Positions 5,202-9,634 of a stretch of DNA of 9,634 bases are shown here, piece after piece (position 1 is the first letter of the stretch; every line of letters starts with the position of its first letter). The stretch is from contig JAPLXF010000010.1 in assembly GCA_026396205.1 (NCBI GenBank), positions 1 through 9,634 of the forward strand. The letters are read 5' to 3'. Source of the DNA: Candidatus Moraniibacteriota bacterium. Its GTDB lineage: Bacteria > Patescibacteriota > Minisyncoccia > Moranbacterales > UBA2206. The notes beneath the pieces were generated by a model. The model was not told where the DNA came from. It made no database searches and saw only the letters and a list, made by a program, of their open reading frames with translations. A program made the position numbers and the translations under genes.

Positions 5202-5261
5202 TTATCTTTTCTTTCTCTTTGCAGCTTTCTTTTTCTTCTTGGCTTTTTTTCTCTTGGCCAT
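5202..5261 (-). CDS. 19-aa lysine/arginine-rich micropeptide
   Basis: Reading: MAKRKKAKKKKKAAKRKKR then TAA. Of 19 residues 14 are Lys or Arg and 4 Ala. It is a true gene on good grounds: AGGAAGGTGAT (5276-5266) is a strong SD at normal distance from the ATG, a good promoter lies upstream, and terminator-like hairpins follow. Small, extremely basic proteins of this kind resemble the tails of histone H1-like proteins and the short basic ribosome-associated proteins, so binding of rRNA or DNA is the likeliest role; this is inference from composition only. It is much shorter than bL34 or bL36, which it does not resemble otherwise. Its leader is about 130 nt and structured. Confidence 0.7.
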   Translation of the reverse strand: MAKRKKAKKKKKAAKRKKR

Positions 5262-5292
5262 TTTTATCACCTTCCTTTCTATTTTTATTTTT

Positions 5293-5321
5293 CCATCCGA
5301 GACAATTTTTTCTCGAGATGG
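5293..5321 (-). promoter_or_regulatory. Leader hairpin upstream of the micropeptide SD
   Basis: CCATC-CGAGA (5293-5302) pairs with TCTCG-A-GATGG (5311-5321), ten base pairs with one bulged base and an 8-nt loop. It ends about 17 bases before the SD on the minus strand. It lacks a U-run, so a role in mRNA stability or translation control is more likely than termination. Confidence 0.45.
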
Positions 5322-5355
5322 TATTTTAATTTATACTTTTGTTCGACCTTGGGAA

Positions 5356-5385
5356 AATTATTTTTTAAATTTTTAAAAAATAATT
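5356..5385. repeat. AT-only palindrome (14-bp arms)
   Basis: AATTATTTTTTAAA (5356-5369), TT, TTTAAAAAATAATT (5372-5385): a perfect inverted repeat of only A and T, just downstream of the micropeptide promoter start. It could be a protein-binding or easily melted site. Confidence 0.6.
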
Positions 5386-5398
5386 ATTCTTTGACTTA

Positions 5399-5426
5399 AT
5401 TATATAACATCTGTTTTTATTTGCAA
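5399..5426 (-). promoter_or_regulatory. Promoter of the 19-aa micropeptide gene
   Basis: Minus strand: TTGCAA (5426-5421), 16-bp spacer, TATAAT (5404-5399). The -10 is perfect. The predicted start near 5392 gives a leader of about 130 nt. Confidence 0.5.
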
Positions 5427-5444
5427 TAGCAAAATTTATAAAAC

Positions 5445-5453
5445 TGTGGATAA
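5445..5453 (-). other. Perfect DnaA-box sequence (TTATCCACA)
   Basis: The plus strand reads TGTGGATAA, the exact complement of the consensus DnaA box TTATCCACA. It lies 19 bases upstream of the micropeptide -35 box, beside very AT-rich DNA. Only one box was found, and dnaA or dnaN are not here, so this is more likely a DnaA-regulated promoter or chance than an origin. Confidence 0.4.
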
Positions 5454-5465
5454 CTTTTTTTCTTT

Positions 5466-5536
5466 ACCCCGCACCAAAATTATATGCATAAAAATATTTT
5501 TTCTAAAACTACGGATGGAAATTTTTGGTGCGGGGT
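5466..5536. repeat. Palindromic dispersed element, copy 2 (71 bp)
   Basis: Inverted ends ACCCCGCACCAAAAT (5466-5480) and ATTTTTGGTGCGGGGT (5521-5536), complementary with one extra T. On the plus strand it opens CCCCGCACCA, 4 nt, TATATGCAT (5481-5489), exactly as copy 1 (429-531) does on the minus strand. It lies 33 bases past the stop of the minus-strand lipoprotein gene. The interior has A/T blocks able to pair and no terminator-like T-run. The rest of the 308-bp gap from 5262 to 5569 is covered by the promoter, leader and DnaA-box entries. Confidence 0.7.
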
Positions 5537-5569
5537 TTACAAAAAACTTTATTGAACATATTTTTATTT

Positions 5570-6139
5570 TTAAGGAATGTAGCGTTCGGTAATTCTGATA
5601 ATTTTATTATCTTGAAGTTCAATTTCAAACGGAGTTTGTTTAAATCTTTTAGCCTCGGCTTCTTGAAAAATATTTTTAAATTTTTCAAAAGTCACGTTTT
5701 CATTCCATTGGATATCCCCGCCTTCCTCGCCGATATGCAAAGTTTGCATATTTATCTCAACTTCCGGAATTATTTCAAAATTTCTAATTTGGCTGTTTTC
5801 ATTTTGGATATAATAATCGTTTTCCACAATGCATTCTCCTTTTTTGGGGCAAGTTCCATCTTTTCTTTTGGCCGCTACCGCTTCTTCGCCGGCCAACCAC
5901 TGGATGTAATCAATGGACAAATATTTTTTTTCATTTTTTTCCGAAACTGATTTTATATATCCGAGCTGGATGTCCGGTTCGGCTGGCGCTGAAACATTCT
6001 GATCCGGAGCAGAAATATTTTTTTCATCAGCTTCTTGGGTTCGTTGTGTAGCATCCAAAGAAATATTCGGCAAAGCGATTTTTGGGCTACAGCCGGCCAG
6101 CCAGAAAATTCCCACCAATAGAATTATCGTATTCTTCAT
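5570..6139 (-). CDS. Putative lipoprotein with a QWLxGEEA-type domain
   Basis: Seen: 189 aa with a lipoprotein signal: hydrophobic stretch 4-13 and lipobox L14AGC17, so it should be lipidated on Cys17 and anchored outside the membrane. After a Ser/Ala/Gln-rich linker (about 30-55) comes a compact domain starting GYIKSVSEKN, with YLSIDYIQWLAGEEAVAAK, an acidic/Cys part (DGTCPKKGEC) and DYYIQNENSQIRNFEI. From memory this matches an uncharacterised domain found in secreted proteins of Firmicutes and others, ending in a conserved ERYIP-like tail, which is present here; no function is known to me. The two Cys of the domain could pair. It is the last gene of a three-gene operon; its ATG is one base after the TAA of the gene before, suggesting translational coupling. 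Confidence 0.82.
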   Translation of the reverse strand: MKNTIILLVGIFWLAGCSPKIALPNISLDATQRTQEADEKNISAPDQNVSAPAEPDIQLGYIKSVSEKNEKKYLSIDYIQWLAGEEAVAAKRKDGTCPKKGECIVENDYYIQNENSQIRNFEIIPEVEINMQTLHIGEEGGDIQWNENVTFEKFKNIFQEAEAKRFKQTPFEIELQDNKIIRITERYIP

Positions 6140-6140
6140 T

Positions 6141-6767
6141 TTATTGTAAGCTTAATTCGCTATTATTCAATTGCGCCGGATCATATACTGATGTTGGATT
6201 TAAGGAGCCAAAACTACTCTGAATTGAATCAATGGCTCTTTCAAAATCATAATCATCCAGCGGGGCTTCTTCCTCGGCTGCCGCTTCTTCATCCACTGCT
6301 GATTCTTCATCTGTTGTATCTGTGCCCGTTCCTGTTTGTCCCGAACCCGTTGGGTTCCCAATTCCTCCCGCGCCTGTTTCTTTGGCGCCTGATGTTGTGG
6401 CATCCAGATTACTGCCTTGAGGAATATTTGTTGCAACATCCGAAGCTAATCCTTGATTGGCGGCTTGATTGGCCGCATTGCCACCTCGCGATTCATTCAG
6501 AGATTCCTTGGCAGATTCTTGTGTAGCATATTTGCCGCTGCGCAGACCTAAAAAATTGGATACTTCGGAAAAGATTCCTTTAAGGTTAAAAACATAGAAC
6601 ATCAATCCCCAGACAATTATCAATAGCAAAATAAAAATGGTAGCGATCAGCCACCGATTGCTCTTGCCGGCCGGCGCCGGATTCTCAGCTATTTTGTTTT
6701 CTCCGCTTTTTTCCGGAGCCTTTTGGTCTTTATTATTTTCTGGATTTTTTTTATTTGAATTTTGCAT
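6141..6767 (-). CDS. Single-pass membrane protein with low-complexity acidic outer part
   Basis: I do not recognise a family. Seen: 208 aa. Residues 1-37 are hydrophilic and rich in Lys/Asn/Pro; a single membrane helix covers about 39-60 (WLIATIFILLLIIVWGLMF); positive charges before it favour an inside N-terminus. The remainder is outside: Asn/Ala/Gly/Thr-rich (about 90-150, with GAGGIGNPTGSGQTGTGTD), then an acidic Glu/Ala stretch (about 152-172) and a short ordered-looking end (DDYDFERAIDSIQSSFG). The low-complexity part looks like a wall-spanning spacer. No SD precedes the ATG, which is 9 bases after the preceding stop; translation is probably coupled. Middle gene of the operon 7310-5570. 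Confidence 0.78.
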   Translation of the reverse strand: MQNSNKKNPENNKDQKAPEKSGENKIAENPAPAGKSNRWLIATIFILLLIIVWGLMFYVFNLKGIFSEVSNFLGLRSGKYATQESAKESLNESRGGNAANQAANQGLASDVATNIPQGSNLDATTSGAKETGAGGIGNPTGSGQTGTGTDTTDEESAVDEEAAAEEEAPLDDYDFERAIDSIQSSFGSLNPTSVYDPAQLNNSELSLQ

Positions 6768-6776
6768 AAATTTTAT

Positions 6777-7310
6777 TTAACGATTAGATCTGACCCGATG
6801 ATCTCTCAATTCATTCAAGGCCTCAAAAAAATCATTATTGGAAGCATGCCTTATATCACTAAAATAATCCTGGCCCCGCTGTAAATTATTCCTAGCTTCA
6901 GTCAATTTGTTTGTAGTCCAAACCTTGTCTTTTCGGCAGGCGTCAGTTTTTATTTGCTCCAATATATCAACTGCTTGCGTGGCATAGCCCAGAGCGCCTT
7001 CAACTCTTTGTATAAATTTTTGCATACTTGTATCTATTTCCTGCATCGGATAGCCTCGGCTGTTCAGTTCACTGGCAATGTTTCTTAATTTTTCATACAG
7101 CGCCATGGCCTTTGCATAATCGTTTTCAGTTTTGCTCTTAAGATTCGTGGCTTTCTGCTGGGCCTTTGTCTGGATAAGCCCGCAAGTGGCATCCCACATT
7201 ATTTTTTTCGTATCGATTTTCGGAATATCTATATTAAATATATTTGCCTGACAATAAAACGGAGCTAGCAATAAAAACGCCAGCGTTAAAATTTTTGTTT
7301 TTGATTGCAT
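6777..7310 (-). CDS. Secreted helical protein with signal peptide
   Basis: I do not recognise a family. Seen: 177 aa. Residues 1-22 form a signal peptide (basic MQSKTK, hydrophobic ILTLAFLLLAPF, then YCQA before the likely cut). There is no proper lipobox around Cys20, so signal peptidase I is expected. The mature part is mostly alpha-helical with heptad-like spacing (about 50-110 and 120-165), plus two Cys (DATCGLI near 43 and DACRKD near 125) that could form a disulfide. The C-terminus is basic (RDHRVRSNR). It is the first gene of the three-gene operon and has its own promoter but no SD near the ATG. Confidence 0.8.
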   Translation of the reverse strand: MQSKTKILTLAFLLLAPFYCQANIFNIDIPKIDTKKIMWDATCGLIQTKAQQKATNLKSKTENDYAKAMALYEKLRNIASELNSRGYPMQEIDTSMQKFIQRVEGALGYATQAVDILEQIKTDACRKDKVWTTNKLTEARNNLQRGQDYFSDIRHASNNDFFEALNELRDHRVRSNR

Positions 7311-7344
7311 ATGTTTAAAAAATTAATACCCTGTTGTTACCTTT

Positions 7345-7373
7345 ATTTTACACCCATTTGTTTTTTCCGACAA
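7345..7373 (-). promoter_or_regulatory. Promoter of the three-gene envelope operon
   Basis: Minus strand: TTGTCG (7373-7368), 17-bp spacer, TAAAAT (7350-7345). Four of six and five of six matches. The predicted start near 7338 gives a 28-nt leader to the ATG at 7310. The -35 lies just after the terminator of the upstream unit. Confidence 0.55.
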
Positions 7374-7377
7374 CAAC

Positions 7378-7402
7378 AAAAACCGCCCACTGGGCGGTTT
7401 TT
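7378..7402. terminator. Terminator between the two envelope units
   Basis: AAAAACCGCCC (7378-7388), loop ACT, GGGCGGTTTTT (7392-7402): a perfect 11-bp stem with T-runs on either strand. It lies 16 bases past the stop of the 211-aa gene on the minus strand. Confidence 0.92.
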
Positions 7403-7418
7403 GCTTTCTAATTGGATT

Positions 7419-8054
7419 CTATTCGGCTATTTCCAGGTCAGCCAGTGTAAAAAACTCTTTTTCCGCTTCCTTGTATTGGCTTTGAACATCATTCACTTCT
7501 TTTTCGGCTGCGGCAATCTGAACTTTGAGGTCGTCTATTTGTTTGCTCAGGCTATTGATTGTTTTTTCATCGGCCGCGCTTACCGACTTGGGATTCTTTG
7601 CCAAAATTCCAACCATTGATTTCAGCTTTTCCAGCATCTGGATTTGCAGATTGTTATAACTGATTTTGACGGAGTTTTCTTTTTTGGCAATTTCAATAAA
7701 CTTTACGGCGCCAGCTTTTATTTTAGAATCACTGATTTCTCCGGACATTGATTTTAAACCAGATATGTTGCTGCCTACGGAATTTAATTTAGCGGCTGCA
7801 TCTTTTTTTCTGATTAAAGCGGCTTCTACTGATTTTAACGCTCCGCTATAATCTTTGTCAGTCATTTGCTTATTTAAGGCCAGCATTTCTGGCATACTCG
7901 TCAGATCGGACAGCTGGAACGCTTCTTTTCCCAAGGCAGCATTTTCGTTATGCTTGTCGATAAATGCCTGCGGAACTTTTGACCCAGAAAACATCAAGTA
8001 TGCGCCAATGCCTATAACAACCAGAATAACTATTGCAATTATTGTTTTTTTCAT
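7419..8054 (-). CDS. Membrane-anchored coiled-coil protein
   Basis: I do not recognise a family. Seen: 211 aa. An uncleaved-looking N-terminal anchor (KK then IIAIVILVVIGIGAYLMF, about 4-21) is followed by an outside-facing, nearly all-helical domain rich in Lys, Ala, Ser and Glu. The last third (about 160-205: LSKQIDDLKVQIAAAEKEV and on) is a likely coiled coil. There is no Cys and no enzyme motif, so a structural or scaffold role fits. GAGGTGA lies five bases before the ATG, a strong SD. It follows the frameshifted Ig-like/peptidoglycan-binding gene by 37 bases (a T-rich spacer) and probably shares its transcript. Confidence 0.82.
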   Translation of the reverse strand: MKKTIIAIVILVVIGIGAYLMFSGSKVPQAFIDKHNENAALGKEAFQLSDLTSMPEMLALNKQMTDKDYSGALKSVEAALIRKKDAAAKLNSVGSNISGLKSMSGEISDSKIKAGAVKFIEIAKKENSVKISYNNLQIQMLEKLKSMVGILAKNPKSVSAADEKTINSLSKQIDDLKVQIAAAEKEVNDVQSQYKEAEKEFFTLADLEIAE

Positions 8055-8091
8055 CTATTCACCTCGCTTTCTGTTTTTTATTTTTTATTTT

Positions 8092-9457
8092 CTATTTTAT
8101 TTTTTCTGCCAATTTCGCTTTTGTCAGCATTCCGACATACCCAGTGGTCGGCAAACTATTTTGTTCTTGAAATTTTTTGACCGCTTCTGTAGTGATTGAT
8201 CCATAAATTCCAGTAATATATTGTTTGTCCAGAAATCCAAGTTGGGCAAGAGCTTTTTGGATGTTCTTTACTCCCTCAACCGTTTGGAGATTAAAGTCTC
8301 CCACTAGCATATTATAGTCAATGTCTTCCAAGTGTATCTTTTTATCCGCTTTTTCCGTATCAGCATCAGGATTTATCACGCTAATGGTTTTTTTCCGACT
8401 AGTTTTATTCTCTAATAATTTATTCATGCAAAATTTGGCCACAATTTTTTTGCTGGATTCTCTTTCCACGGAGTAAGCTTCTTTGCTCCCAATTTTAACT
8501 TTAGCATCTTTGTCAAAATGTTTGCCCTTAATTTCCAATTTCAACTTATCTTTGCATAATTTGCTGTTTTGGTCTTCATATCTATAGGCTTTCCAGCTAT
8601 CAATATCTGCTTTTTCTGAATCATCATCTTCATCATCACTTTCTCCTTCTTCAGTTTCGGCAATACTGGTATATTCAGTTATCGCGAAATAAGAAGCATG
8701 ATCAGTTTCAAAAGAACAGTTGCCAGCTACAACACTACAGTCAATCCCCATGGGCTCCCAGCCATCATCACCGCCATCGCTTCTTGAAAATATATTCAAA
8801 GATTGCCCATTATATTCCGTGCCGACATCAAAAGTGATGGTAACATCTTTGGAAAAAGTCAAATTGGCACTGGGTACTCCAAAACGAAGTTTTCTTATCA
8901 ACGCCTTCAGCATACCACTCCTCAAGATTAAATGTTCCGCCCCCAGTTTTTGTGATTACAGTTCCTGCGGGAAAAGTGAGAGAAAAGTGTTCTTCTACGG
9001 AAGTATAAGTATATTCATTAGAGAAGGTAATTGACGAAACTATAAGATTATCTGATTCACTTTCATAATAAAACTCTAACGGATAATCTTCTTCTATATA
9101 AATCATTGCGGAATCTGAATATGTTGTACCTCCTATAACAGATGCGACTCCAACGGCATAATCTCCCGGCGCCAATGCTTCTCCAGCTGTTAATTGATAA
9201 CTCCAACTTCCATCGCCTGAAGCTGTAACTATTTCACTTACATGTCCAATAATCACCACGGCAACGTCAGCACCTGCTTCGCTAACCGTTCCCTTAATCA
9301 AGGGGGTTGTGTCCGAAGTTACAAGATAAGAAACTGAAACTGAGGGTCCGGCCGCTTTTACATCGCAGGGAAAAATAATAAAACCTAAAGAAAAAATTAC
9401 AATTATCAAAAAAACGATAACATTCCCTTTAGGTTTATTTATATTTTTTTTATTCAC
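8092..9457 (-). pseudogene. Secreted Ig-like / peptidoglycan-binding protein, split by a frameshift
   Basis: Two overlapping frames (9457-8828 and the frame ending at 8092) together make one protein of about 454 aa; joining needs one base fewer in the A4 run 8893-8890 (minus), after Lys189. Seen in the joined product: N-terminal hydrophobic signal (13-30, then VKAA at 33-36); a bacterial Ig-like domain (about 38-121, with SDTTPLIKGTVSEAG, DGSWSYQL and PGDYAV); a second beta-rich region crossing the break (125-265, ending in TDHASYFAITEY); an acidic linker (266-285); an IPT/TIG-like part (about 298-380); and a C-terminal peptidoglycan-binding domain (393-454, with NIQKALAQLGF, GIYGSITTEAVKKFQ and NSLPTTGYV). 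Start GTG 9457 with GAGGGGGAG at proper distance. It may be a real mutation or a sequence error. Confidence 0.8.
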
Positions 9458-9465
9458 CTTTTTAA

Positions 9466-9525
9466 CTCCCCCTCTTCATTTATAAACTACAATTAAATTA
9501 TACACCCTTTTTAAATAATGCGGAA
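9466..9525 (-). promoter_or_regulatory. Promoter and SD of the Ig-like protein gene
   Basis: Minus strand: TATAAT (9502-9497) is a perfect -10; a weak -35, TTCCGC (9525-9520), lies 17 bases before it. GAGGGGGAG (9474-9466) is a strong SD eight bases before the GTG at 9457, which supports that start. Confidence 0.5.
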
Positions 9526-9557
9526 TGGCTCACGCAAAAAAACACCCTTTTATGCGG
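9502..9557 (+). repeat. Short direct repeat ACACCCTTTT ... ATGCGG
   Basis: ACACCCTTTT (9502-9511) and ATGCGG (9518-9523) recur as ACACCCTTTT (9542-9551) directly followed by ATGCGG (9552-9557). The first copy has 6 extra bases between the blocks. Together they flank the promoter of the Ig-like gene and overlap the stop of the edge ORF. Confidence 0.5.
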
Positions 9558-9634
9558 CTAGACCGATTTCGTATGGAATTTTTTGTTCGGATATGTTTAA
9601 AGCCATATTCCCATTATTTATAAAGGAATAATAC
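9550..9634 (-). CDS. Possible C-terminal end of a gene entering from the right (partial)
   Basis: The minus strand is open from the window edge to TAA at 9552-9550: 27 codons ending ISEQKIPYEIGLAA. The run FINNGN-MALN-KIPYEIG vaguely recalls the R-H-ALN-TP-E end of retroviral-type integrase/transposase domains, but the Arg and His are missing. It could also be an accidental open frame. No terminator is clear after it. Confidence 0.25.
   Translation of the reverse strand, partial: YYSFINNGNMALNISEQKIPYEIGLAA

Noticed and set aside
5340..5460. Replication origin
   Set aside because: Only one DnaA box was found, with no box cluster and no dnaA, dnaN or rpmH nearby.
6200..6439. Second minus-strand frame inside the 208-aa membrane protein gene
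   Set aside because: Lies in the low-complexity part, where shifted frames stay open by composition; no SD or start context.
8890..8893. Programmed ribosomal frameshifting
   Set aside because: The run is only four A, a +1 shift is needed, and no rare codon, stop or stimulatory structure is seen at the site.
8720..9034. Plus-strand frame over the frameshift site
   Set aside because: Antisense to a recognisable Ig-like/PG-binding protein; no promoter or SD.

Overview
The window looks like a piece of a small bacterial genome, most likely a Patescibacteria/CPR (Parcubacteria-like) lineage. This is an inference. It rests on the lone khpA-trmD pair without rpsP or rimM between them, the uneven use of Shine-Dalgarno sites, many short lineage-specific genes, secreted proteins with Ig-like and peptidoglycan-binding modules, and moderate AT richness. 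No rRNA or tRNA gene and no CRISPR array was found. All stops used are TAA or TAG and I saw no sign of TGA recoding.

Left part (1-1400): the 5' end of trmD (tRNA m1G37 methyltransferase, minus strand, GTG start, cut by the window edge), a 314-bp gap, then khpA (KH-domain RNA-binding protein, minus). The gap holds a palindromic repeat element, a terminator after khpA, a probable trmD promoter, and a leader that can fold in two ways, one of which covers the trmD start. Divergent from khpA is an 88-aa orphan gene with a near-consensus promoter, an SD and a terminator.

Mobile element (1400-2305): a complete 890-bp IS1595-type insertion sequence with 24-bp imperfect inverted repeats and a perfect 8-bp target duplication. 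Its transposase carries an in-frame tandem duplication of 8 codons. The element landed a few bases upstream of a perfect consensus promoter (TTGACA, 17 bp, TATAAT) that drives a 91-aa orphan gene.

Centre (2680-5200): a class A penicillin-binding protein (glycosyltransferase plus transpeptidase) for peptidoglycan synthesis. It is preceded by a long palindrome that runs into its start region. It ends in a 19-bp-stem terminator, followed by two more strong hairpins.

Right part (5200-9634), all minus strand: a gene for a 19-aa peptide made almost only of Lys, Arg and Ala, with a strong SD and a long structured leader; a perfect DnaA box; a second copy of the palindromic element from the khpA-trmD gap; a tight three-gene operon (secreted helical protein, single-pass membrane protein, lipoprotein) with its own promoter; and an upstream two-gene unit (a frameshifted secreted Ig-like/peptidoglycan-binding protein, then a membrane-anchored coiled-coil protein) that ends in its own terminator. 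All five right-hand genes encode envelope or exported proteins, so this looks like a cell-surface module next to a peptidoglycan synthase. At the far right edge a short open frame may be the C-terminus of another gene.
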